A stretch of DNA of 5,034 nt from Planctomycetota bacterium. Lineage in GTDB: Bacteria > Planctomycetota > Phycisphaerae > FEN-1346. Both the position numbers and the translations under genes were made by a program. The notes beneath the pieces are model-generated. The model did not search any database. It was given only the letters and a program-made list of their open reading frames with translations, and was not told the DNA's origin. Numbering within the stretch: the first letter of the stretch is position 1; every line of letters begins with the position of its first letter. This document shows, piece after piece, positions 1 to 5,034 of this stretch. Location: NCBI GenBank assembly GCA_026387055.1, contig JAPLML010000356.1, positions 1 to 5,034 of the forward strand, in the 5' to 3' direction.

Positions 1-669
1 TGGCGCCGCAACGCCCTCGTGGGTCTCGTGCTGGCCGTGGCGGGCGTGATGGGCCTGTGGGGCGTGGGGTTCTGGATGTCGGAGCTTGTGCGCAACAACG
101 CCCTCGCCCATCTCGACAAGCCGACGCAGGACTGGTACGCCAGCCTGGCCAGCCTGCTCCAGAACGGCGGCGCGTTCTTCGGCATCTACGCCTTCAGCGT
201 GCTGACGGGCATCGTGGGGCGGCGGCCGGCGTTTGCCGTCTCGTTCGTCGTCGGCCTGGTGACGGTCATCGGCGTCGTCGGGTTCTTGACGCAGCCGAGC
301 CACGTGTGGTGGATGGCCCCCTTGCTGGGCTTTGCCCCGCTGATGGTCTTCGGCGGCTACAGCATCTACTTCCCGGAACTCTTCCCCACGCGGCTGCGGG
401 CCACGGGCACGGGGTTCTGCTACAACGTGGCGAGATATCTCTCGGCGAGCGCCCCGTTCATGCTGGGGATGCTGGCCACGGCCTACGTCGCCCCGGCCGG
501 CACGGAGCGGGCGGCGCAGGGGCTGTCGGGGCTGACGATCCTGAGCTCCCTGGGCAGCGCCGACAACGCGTTCCGGTACGCGGCGATCACCGTCGCCTGC
601 ATCTACGTCCTGGGCCTCGCCGCCCTGCCCTTCGCCCCGGAGACGAAGGGCAAGCCGCTGCCGGAATAG
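1..669 (+). CDS. MFS transporter, sugar-porter-like, C-terminal half (5' partial)
   Basis: This is an inner-membrane permease of the major facilitator superfamily, likely a proton-coupled importer of a sugar or small organic acid. The frame is open from base 1 (W-R-R-N-A-L-V...), so the GTG at 19 is only an internal codon and the gene begins outside the window. The 222 visible residues hold about six hydrophobic segments, starting near residues 6-27, 54-72, 78-96, 103-123, 144-163 and 190-211, which matches TM7-TM12 of a 12-helix carrier. Family marks are the G-R-R-P loop after the second visible helix (73-76, like the MFS signature between TM8 and TM9), the P-E-L-F-P-T-R-L-R-A-T-G-T-G block at 125-138, and P-E-T-K-G-K at 213-218, the classic sugar-porter C-terminal motif. 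The TAG stop is at 667-669. The class is secure; the substrate is not readable. The kinase and beta-helix genes downstream favour a carbohydrate. Confidence 0.9.
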   Translation, partial: WRRNALVGLVLAVAGVMGLWGVGFWMSELVRNNALAHLDKPTQDWYASLASLLQNGGAFFGIYAFSVLTGIVGRRPAFAVSFVVGLVTVIGVVGFLTQPSHVWWMAPLLGFAPLMVFGGYSIYFPELFPTRLRATGTGFCYNVARYLSASAPFMLGMLATAYVAPAGTERAAQGLSGLTILSSLGSADNAFRYAAITVACIYVLGLAALPFAPETKGKPLPE

Positions 670-687
670 GACGGCCAGCGGCGCCGT

Positions 688-727
688 AATGACGAATGAC
701 GACGCCCGAATGACGAATGAATGACGA
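688..727. repeat. AATGACGA short direct repeats
   Basis: The octamer AATGACGA occurs four times, starting at 688, 695 (overlapping the first by one base), 709 and 720. The first and third belong to a 12-base direct repeat, AATGACGAATGA, at 688-699 and 709-720. The stretch lies 18 bases after the transporter stop and is AT-richer than its surroundings. It has no coding appearance. Runs of this motif are, as I recall, common between genes in planctomycete-type genomes; their function is unknown. Confidence 0.75.
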
Positions 728-763
728 AACGCTCCCGCGGCGGGCTCGAAGAGGCACACGCAG

Positions 764-782
764 GCCGGGGCGAGGCCCCGGC
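764..782. repeat. 19-base GC palindrome, copy 1 (loop GAG)
   Basis: Perfect 8-base arms (GCCGGGGC at 764-771, GCCCCGGC at 775-782) flank a GAG loop. The arms are identical to those at 808-826, 838-856 and 3299-3317, so this is a member of a dispersed, REP-like intergenic family. No T-run follows, so it does not look like a Rho-independent terminator. An alternative stem, GGCCC at 774-778 with GGGCC at 787-791, would compete with it. Confidence 0.8.
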
Positions 783-801
783 GTCCGGGCCGTTCGCCCT
801 G

Positions 802-861
802 TGCCTTGCCGGGGCGTTGCCCCGGCCTATATGCCTTGCCGGGGCGTTGCCCCGGCCTACA
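802..861. repeat. 30-base tandem repeat, two copies, each with the 19-base palindrome
   Basis: Copy 1 is 802-831 and copy 2 is 832-861. They differ at a single base (T at 830, C at 860). Each copy contains the palindrome GCCGGGGC-GTT-GCCCCGGC (808-826 and 838-856) and ends in a GCCTAYATG-type tail. The array stops seven bases before the kinase start codon. Because the period is a multiple of three, the array is open in the kinase frame and would add two near-identical ten-residue repeats if translation began upstream. That is most likely accidental, since the repeat is not protein-like and matches the non-coding copies elsewhere. Confidence 0.85.
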
Positions 862-868
862 TGACTAC

Positions 869-1861
869 ATGGCAACGGCACCACAAGCCAAGAGAGTCAT
901 CGGCGTCGGCATGGCCTGCCTGGACCAGTTGATGCTCTGGCAGGACCTCGGGGCGCCCGTCGGCAGGAACCGCCTCGTAGCCTGGGACATGCAGGGCGGC
1001 GGGATCGCGGCCACGGCCCTCGTCGCCGTCGCGCGGCTGGGCGGGCGGGCGGAGATGTGGGCCGCCATCGGCGACGACTGGATCGGCGACCTCATCCTCC
1101 GCGGCCTCGACGAGGAGAAGGTCGACACCCGCCGGGTCGAGCGGGTCAAGGGCCGCCGCGGCCCGCTCATGATCGTGTGCGTCGATCAGCCGACCGGCGA
1201 GCGATGCTTCTTCCACGCCACCGGCCACTGCCACGCCGGCCATGCCATCGGGGACCTCCGGCGGCTGAAAGGCGCGGGGTGCCTCCTCATCGACGGCACG
1301 CGGCCGGAGAGCGACCTGCGGGCGGCGCGCGCGGCCCGGCGGCTCGGCGTCCCCGTGGTGGCCGACGTGGGATGGATGGGCGAGCGAACCCCGACGATCC
1401 TCAAATATGTCGATTACGCCATCCTCTCGGAATCCTGCGCCCGCCGCATTCTTGATGGGCCGGAGAAGGTCTCAAGGCGGTGTGCCACGGCCGGCTTGTC
1501 CGGCCGCGGCGTAGAATGCCCGGAAGGCAAACTCTGGCGGGCAGCGTGCCGCGCCGTACGCGCCATGGGACCGGCGTGCGTGGTCATCACCCTGGGCGCG
1601 AAGGGCCTCGTGTATCTCGGCGGCGACCGCTTCGGCCGGATGAAGGCATTCCGGGTCAAGGTCGTGGACACGACGGGCGCGGGGGATGTGTTCCACGGGG
1701 CGTTCTGCTACGGCCTGGTCGCAGGATTCGCGCTCGAGCAGAACCTGCGTTTCGCCTCGGCCGCCGCCGCGATGAAGTGCCGCCACATCGGCGGCCGCGC
1801 GGGCATCCCCACGCGGCGCGAGGTGATGCGGTTCCTGAAGCACGGCCCCCACGAGGCATAA
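869..1861 (+). CDS. PfkB/ribokinase-family carbohydrate kinase
   Basis: This is a cytoplasmic ATP-dependent kinase that phosphorylates a sugar or related alcohol, 330 residues. The N-terminal strand V-I-G-V-G-M-A-C-L-D (10-19) is followed by the glycine-rich substrate-binding block G-G-G-I-A-A-T-A-L-V-A-V-A-R-L-G (43-58), I-G-D-D-W-I-G (67-73), the strand I-T-L-G-A-K-G (240-246) and the family signature D-T-T-G-A-G-D (267-273). There G-A-G-D forms the anion hole and Asp273 is the expected catalytic base. The usual Asn in the first signature is replaced (A-A-T), so substrate contacts may differ. ATG 869 was chosen because it begins just before the first strand; in-frame codons upstream (from TTG 806) lie in a DNA repeat, and ATG 911 would remove that strand. 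No Shine-Dalgarno is visible before 869. Residues about 201-224 look like a repeat-derived insertion. It is probably co-transcribed with the next gene. The exact substrate (ribose, fructose, adenosine or a sulfosugar are all possible) cannot be assigned. Confidence 0.9.
   Translation: MATAPQAKRVIGVGMACLDQLMLWQDLGAPVGRNRLVAWDMQGGGIAATALVAVARLGGRAEMWAAIGDDWIGDLILRGLDEEKVDTRRVERVKGRRGPLMIVCVDQPTGERCFFHATGHCHAGHAIGDLRRLKGAGCLLIDGTRPESDLRAARAARRLGVPVVADVGWMGERTPTILKYVDYAILSESCARRILDGPEKVSRRCATAGLSGRGVECPEGKLWRAACRAVRAMGPACVVITLGAKGLVYLGGDRFGRMKAFRVKVVDTTGAGDVFHGAFCYGLVAGFALEQNLRFASAAAAMKCRHIGGRAGIPTRREVMRFLKHGPHEA
1484..1510. repeat. Imperfect palindrome inside the kinase gene
   Basis: The arms GCCACGGCCGG (1484-1494) and CCGGCCGCGGC (1500-1510) pair at 10 of 11 positions around a CTTGT loop; the only mismatch is A1487 against C1507. 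It encodes kinase residues 206-214 (A-T-A-G-L-S-G-R-G). A second weak inverted pair, TGCCCG (1517-1522) with CGGGCA (1538-1543), follows at once. The layout looks like an intergenic palindromic element rather than normal coding sequence, and it sits where PfkB kinases usually have a short helix leading to the I-T-L-G-A-K-G strand. Confidence 0.65.
1853..1856 (+). promoter_or_regulatory. Shine-Dalgarno of the beta-helix gene
   Basis: GAGG lies six bases before ATG 1863 and inside the last codons of the kinase. It supports that start and, with only one base between the TAA at 1859-1861 and the ATG, suggests translational coupling of the two genes. Confidence 0.65.
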
Positions 1862-1862
1862 C

Positions 1863-3290
1863 ATGGCCACGGGCAAACACTCACGTCGCCGGTTCCTGAG
1901 CAGTTCCGCCCAGGCCATCCTCGCGGCGGGTCTGGCGGCGGGATGCGAAGGATCGGCGGGCCGGCGCGCGGCACGCGTTTCGGAGAACCCCATGAAAACC
2001 CTCACCGTCGGCGAAGGCAAGTACCAGGGCGCGACCAACGCGGCCATCCAACGGGCGATCGACGACGCGGCCGCGGCCGGCGGGGGCGCGGTCATCGTCG
2101 CCCCCGGCGTCTACCTCATGCACGACGCCCTGCACCTCAGGTCCCGCGTACGGGTGGTCGGGCAGCCGGGGGCCGTCCTCAAGAAGGTGCCGAGCGTCGA
2201 GAGCAAGATCCCTGACTTCCTCGGCTACGGCCATTACGAGGTGACCGTCGAAGAGCCGGAGAAGTTCCCCGTGGGCACGGGCATCCACATCATCGACGAC
2301 GGCGCCGGCGGGTTCTACACGACCGTGGCGACGGTCATCGGCCGCGAGGGCGACCGCCTCTTCATCAACCGCATGCTCAACCACGATTACCACGTGGCCA
2401 AGCACGCCCGCGTCATCTCTGTCTACCCGATCGTCGACGCCGAGGCCGCCGAAGACGCATCGCTTGAGGATATCACGATTGATGGCAACTGCCAGGAGGA
2501 GACGTTCTGCCTGAACGGCTGCCGCGGCGGCGGCATCTTCGCCATCCGCTCGGCCCGCCTGGCCTTCCGCAACGTCGAGATCCGCCACTACCGCGGCGAC
2601 GGCCTCAGCTTCCAGCAATCGATTGACGTTCTGCTGGACCGCTGCCATGTCCATCACAACATCGGCCATGGCCTCCATCCCGGCAGCGGCAGCGTCCGGT
2701 ACATCATGCAGGACTGCCGCGCGCACGATAACACGGGCTGCGGCATCTTCTACTGCCTGCGGACAACGCACTCGATCTGCCGGCAGAACGACCTGCGCGC
2801 GAACGGCCAGGCGGGCATTTCCGTCGGCGAGCGCGACACAGATCACCTGATCGAAGGAAACACGATCGCCGGCAACGGGCAGGAAGGCATCCTCTTCCGC
2901 CAGCCGACCCGCACGAGCGGCGACCGCACGCTCATCGTCGCCAACCGCATCGGCCCGAACGGGGCGAAGGATTGCCGCAGCGAGATCGCCATCCCGGCGG
3001 GGCTGAAGGAGGTCCACGTCCTCGACAACACGTTCGCGCCCGGCCAGGCGCCAGTTCTCTCGGTCGCGTCCGGCTGCCGCCGAATCAGTTTCGCGGAGAA
3101 CAAGATCGGCGACCGCGCCGCCGGCGATGGCGACATCGCGGGCGCGGTGCAGGACGTGCTTCGCGAGCGCCCGAAGGACCTTCCGGCCGTCGGCCCCGCC
3201 GCCCTCCCCCTCGACGGCGCCCGCCACCTGAACGTGGCCAAACTGCCGCCGTGGAACGATGCCGGAATGTGGGCCGTGGGCAGATCATGA
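1863..3290 (+). CDS. Tat-exported right-handed parallel beta-helix protein, putative lipoprotein
   Basis: This 475-residue envelope protein has a fold used mainly by polysaccharide lyases, hydrolases and epimerases. The N-terminus has a twin-arginine motif, S-R-R-R-F-L (7-12), a hydrophobic stretch, and A-A-G-C with Cys28 as a possible lipidation site. Residues 50-105 resemble the pectate-lyase-3/GH28-like cap (A-I-Q-R-A-I-D-D-A then I-V-A-P-G-V-Y), the usual start of such a helix. A regular ladder follows: Asn266, 290, 314 and 338 and Gly270, 294, 318 and 342 recur every 24 residues, so the coils are about 24 residues each. Cysteines cluster at 210-306. Catalytic residues cannot be assigned, so a binding or structural role is also possible. 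The TGA stop is at 3288-3290. The one-base gap to the kinase gene implies an operon and a shared carbohydrate pathway, with this protein acting outside the cytoplasm. Confidence 0.88.
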   Translation: MATGKHSRRRFLSSSAQAILAAGLAAGCEGSAGRRAARVSENPMKTLTVGEGKYQGATNAAIQRAIDDAAAAGGGAVIVAPGVYLMHDALHLRSRVRVVGQPGAVLKKVPSVESKIPDFLGYGHYEVTVEEPEKFPVGTGIHIIDDGAGGFYTTVATVIGREGDRLFINRMLNHDYHVAKHARVISVYPIVDAEAAEDASLEDITIDGNCQEETFCLNGCRGGGIFAIRSARLAFRNVEIRHYRGDGLSFQQSIDVLLDRCHVHHNIGHGLHPGSGSVRYIMQDCRAHDNTGCGIFYCLRTTHSICRQNDLRANGQAGISVGERDTDHLIEGNTIAGNGQEGILFRQPTRTSGDRTLIVANRIGPNGAKDCRSEIAIPAGLKEVHVLDNTFAPGQAPVLSVASGCRRISFAENKIGDRAAGDGDIAGAVQDVLRERPKDLPAVGPAALPLDGARHLNVAKLPPWNDAGMWAVGRS

Positions 3291-3298
3291 ACACGTCG

Positions 3299-3317
3299 GC
3301 CGGGGCGAAGCCCCGGC
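3299..3317. repeat. 19-base GC palindrome, copy 4 (loop GAA)
   Basis: The arms are the same as in the 670-868 gap (GCCGGGGC 3299-3306, GCCCCGGC 3310-3317), with loop GAA. It lies eight bases after the beta-helix stop codon, so it could protect the 3' end of the transcript or help end it, but no T-run follows. Confidence 0.8.
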
Positions 3318-3337
3318 TTCCTGGTTGCTGCGCGGAT

Positions 3338-3388
3338 GCCGCCGTGGCGGTGCCCCGCCTACATGCTGCGCAGCGCGGTTTGACCGCG
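3338..3388. repeat. Cluster of three short hairpins/palindromes before the secreted-protein gene
   Basis: Three elements lie in series. GGCGG (3346-3350) pairs with CCGCC (3355-3359), and can alternatively pair with CCGCC at 3339-3343. A perfect ten-base palindrome, GCTGCGCAGC, is at 3365-3374. CGCGGT (3374-3379) pairs with ACCGCG (3383-3388) around a TTG loop. The string TGCCCCGCCTACATG at 3351-3365 repeats the end of the 30-base unit at 848-863 apart from one missing G. The last stem ends where the Shine-Dalgarno begins and could affect its access. Confidence 0.6.
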
Positions 3389-3394
3389 AAGGTG
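3388..3394 (+). promoter_or_regulatory. Shine-Dalgarno of the secreted-protein gene
   Basis: GAAGGTG ends four bases before ATG 3399, with the GAAGG core six bases away. This is the best ribosome binding site in the window and fixes the start of the downstream gene. Its first base is also the last base of the 3374-3388 stem. Confidence 0.7.
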
Positions 3395-3398
3395 ACCG

Positions 3399-5034
3399 AT
3401 GAGCCGCGTGCGTCCCATACCCATTCGTCTCACAGTCGCGTGCGCCCTGCCGGCGCTCGTCGTCTGCCTGGGCGCGGCGGCCGCGGTTCCCGGAGTAACC
3501 TTGGCGGACGTGGCGGCGCTGAGCCAGCCGGACGGCTGGAGCTCGAGTGCGACGCGCGGCCCGGGCACCCCCGGGCGGCACCACCAAGTGGGCATGGAGG
3601 TCGACTTCGTCGTGCCGCCGGGCGCCCAGACGGCCAGCGGCGGCGGGTCGATGACGGCCGCCGAGCAACGGCTCTTCGACATCGTGTCGCAGCTCCGCAC
3701 CGCCGGCCAGTCTTCCCACCAGTTGAAGCTGACCGAAGTGTCGCTCAGCAACACGAAGGTGGTGGCGGCCATCGTTGCCGCCGGATGGGCGGGCGTCACC
3801 GCCAACACCAACACCGAGTCGGCCGGCGTCATGCACGTCGGCTTTGCGGCGCCCGTGCCGGGCGTCCTCTCGGCCACCGAGAAATCGTTCCTGACCGACA
3901 CGCTCGACGGCCTCGTGGACCTGGGCGCCGGCCTCATCGCCGACAGCCGCCTCCAGTGGGCAATTCCGCTGGCGCTGCAGGACCCCGGCGGCGACGACCC
4001 CCTGGTCGCCAAGACCCTGGCCGACGTCCTGGGCCTGGGCACGATGATCCACGACGGCATCTATCAACCCATCTATGATTGGCTGACGGCCACGCCCTCG
4101 CCGACCCTGAGCGGCCTCGTGAGCCAGGTGGCGGGCCTGACCGGGTTCTCGAGCGTGACTGAGGGCGCCGGCAACACGGCCGAGCGCGTGTCCTTCACGT
4201 TCCACTACGCCAAGCAGCGGACGACCAGCCTGGAGATGGACCTGGGCACCGCGGCCAGCGACGCGGGGATCCTGCTGGCGGCGCCGCCGACGATCGGCGT
4301 GGCCGCGTCGATGGCGTTTGACGTGACGGTGGGCGTGGACCTGTCGCGCGGCGGGACCGCCTCGCAGGCGGGCTTCGTCCAGATCAGCAACTTCCACGTC
4401 GGGGCGGATGTCACCGCCACGAGTCTGACCTTCGGGGCCAACGTCGGGTTCCTGGGGGCGCAGGTCCAGAACGGTCACTTCACGCTGCACGCGGACCTGG
4501 CGGCGGCCGTGGCCGGCGGGGCCGAGACGTCGCTGGGCACGCTGGCCGCCACGCCGGTCGGGACGCTCGTGTCGCTCACGCCCGCCGGGTCGGTGGACCT
4601 CGTGCTGCCCCTCCAGGCCAGCCTCGGCGGATGGAGCACGCCCGTCGGCCCCGGCCAGCCGAAGATCGCCATCTCCGACACCAACCTGTTCGACGGCCCC
4701 GGCTCGAGCTTCTCGTTCAACCCGGTGGTGGACCTGGCCCTGCCGTCGGTGGAAGGCTTCGGCCAGGTATCGTCGGCCAGCATGGTGGGCCTGTTCGGCC
4801 AGCTCGGCTCGTGGCTCGGCAACTTCCAGGCGTCGTCGATCCTGTCGACACCCATCCCGTTCACCTCCGGCAAGACCCTCGGCAACATCCTGGGCCTCGA
4901 CGCGACGCTGATCGACAACGTCATCAGCCACCTGGAGAGCGAGCCGAACAAGCCGGCGTTCGCGAGCGCCCAGGCCCTCGCGACCCTGCTGCCCGGCATC
5001 ATCACGGGCACCCAGTTCGACCCGGCCTACGCGC
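3399..5034 (+). CDS. Large secreted surface protein of unknown function, N-terminal part (3' partial)
   Basis: The frame stays open from ATG 3399 to the window end, giving 545 complete codons with no stop. A Sec-type signal peptide is clear: basic R-V-R-P-I-P-I-R (3-10), a hydrophobic core at about 11-30, and likely cleavage near A-A-A-V or T-L-A-D (27-37). The mature part is rich in Ala, Gly, Ser, Thr and Val and poor in Cys, typical of extracellular beta-rich repeat proteins. Blocks I recognise from very long planctomycete-type proteins are F-D-V-T-V-G-V-D-L (307-315), F-G-A-N-V-G-F-L-G-A-Q-V-Q-N-G (345-359), I-S-D-T-N-L-F-D (425-432), and I-P-F-T-S-G-K-T-L-G-N-I-L (486-498). This resemblance comes from memory, not a search. 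No enzymatic motif is seen. It is probably a separate unit from the kinase/beta-helix pair, given the 108-base gap. Full length and anchor lie outside the window. Confidence 0.82.
   Translation, partial: MSRVRPIPIRLTVACALPALVVCLGAAAAVPGVTLADVAALSQPDGWSSSATRGPGTPGRHHQVGMEVDFVVPPGAQTASGGGSMTAAEQRLFDIVSQLRTAGQSSHQLKLTEVSLSNTKVVAAIVAAGWAGVTANTNTESAGVMHVGFAAPVPGVLSATEKSFLTDTLDGLVDLGAGLIADSRLQWAIPLALQDPGGDDPLVAKTLADVLGLGTMIHDGIYQPIYDWLTATPSPTLSGLVSQVAGLTGFSSVTEGAGNTAERVSFTFHYAKQRTTSLEMDLGTAASDAGILLAAPPTIGVAASMAFDVTVGVDLSRGGTASQAGFVQISNFHVGADVTATSLTFGANVGFLGAQVQNGHFTLHADLAAAVAGGAETSLGTLAATPVGTLVSLTPAGSVDLVLPLQASLGGWSTPVGPGQPKIAISDTNLFDGPGSSFSFNPVVDLALPSVEGFGQVSSASMVGLFGQLGSWLGNFQASSILSTPIPFTSGKTLGNILGLDATLIDNVISHLESEPNKPAFASAQALATLLPGIITGTQFDPAYA

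Noticed and set aside
671..687. Possible terminator after the transporter (ACGGC with GCCGT, seven-base loop)
   Set aside because: The stem is only five pairs and is not followed by a T-run.
764..861. Palindrome cluster as a CRISPR array
   Set aside because: The 30-base units are directly adjacent with no spacers, and no cas gene is present.
806..868. N-terminal extension of the kinase from TTG 806
   Set aside because: The extra 21 residues are translated from the 30-base DNA repeat, which also occurs in non-coding context, and TTG 806 has no Shine-Dalgarno. ATG 869 fits the family start.
717..932. Small + strand frame of 71 codons over the repeat-filled gap
   Set aside because: It is made of repeat sequence and the start of the kinase gene in another frame; no protein-like character.
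1881..3227. 448-codon open frame on the - strand opposite the beta-helix gene
   Set aside because: It lies opposite a well-supported + strand gene with Tat motif and coil ladder. The antisense product is Ala/Val/Asp/Arg-rich with no domain, as expected for a shadow at this GC content.
2972..4078. 368-codon + strand frame spanning the end of the beta-helix gene and the start of the secreted-protein gene
   Set aside because: It is Arg/Pro/Gly-rich, crosses two better genes and the repeat gap in another frame, and has no start signal of its own.
3285..4931. 548-codon open frame on the - strand opposite the secreted-protein gene
   Set aside because: Its product is a low-complexity Arg/Ala/Gly/His-rich string with no family motif. 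The + strand frame over the same bases has a signal peptide, a good Shine-Dalgarno and recognisable blocks, so this is a high-GC antisense shadow.

Overview
This is a GC-rich window that reads as accessory or catabolic chromosome from a member of Planctomycetota, probably an environmental or metagenomic genome. The phylum call is an inference. It rests on the transporter and kinase wording, a Tat-exported beta-helix protein, the start of a very long secreted repeat protein, and short GC-rich palindromes and AATGACGA-type repeats between genes. There is no rRNA, tRNA or marker gene here to confirm it. All four coding regions lie on the + strand.

Layout: (1) 1-669 is the C-terminal half of an MFS transporter of the sugar-porter type, cut by the left edge. 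(2) 670-868 is a 199-base non-coding stretch filled with repeats: AATGACGA direct repeats, then one 19-base palindrome, then a 30-base unit in two tandem copies that each carry the same palindrome. No convincing promoter or terminator is visible in it. (3) 869-1861 is a PfkB/ribokinase-family carbohydrate kinase; it appears to carry an in-frame insertion derived from a palindromic repeat. (4) 1863-3290 is a Tat-exported, probably lipid-anchored right-handed beta-helix protein. It starts one base after the kinase stop with its own Shine-Dalgarno, so the two are almost certainly co-transcribed. (5) 3291-3398 is a 108-base gap with a further copy of the same palindrome and three more hairpins or palindromes, ending in a good Shine-Dalgarno. 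(6) 3399-5034 is the N-terminal 545 residues of a secreted protein that runs off the right edge.

The first three genes fit a small carbohydrate-use locus: an envelope beta-helix protein of the kind that often binds or cuts polysaccharide, a permease for the released sugar, and a cytoplasmic sugar kinase. The substrate cannot be read from the sequence. The secreted protein belongs by its wording to a family of very large planctomycete-type surface proteins of unknown role and may be a separate transcription unit. No defence system, CRISPR array, transposase or RNA gene was found. The most unusual content is the palindromic repeat family, including its apparent invasion of the kinase reading frame.
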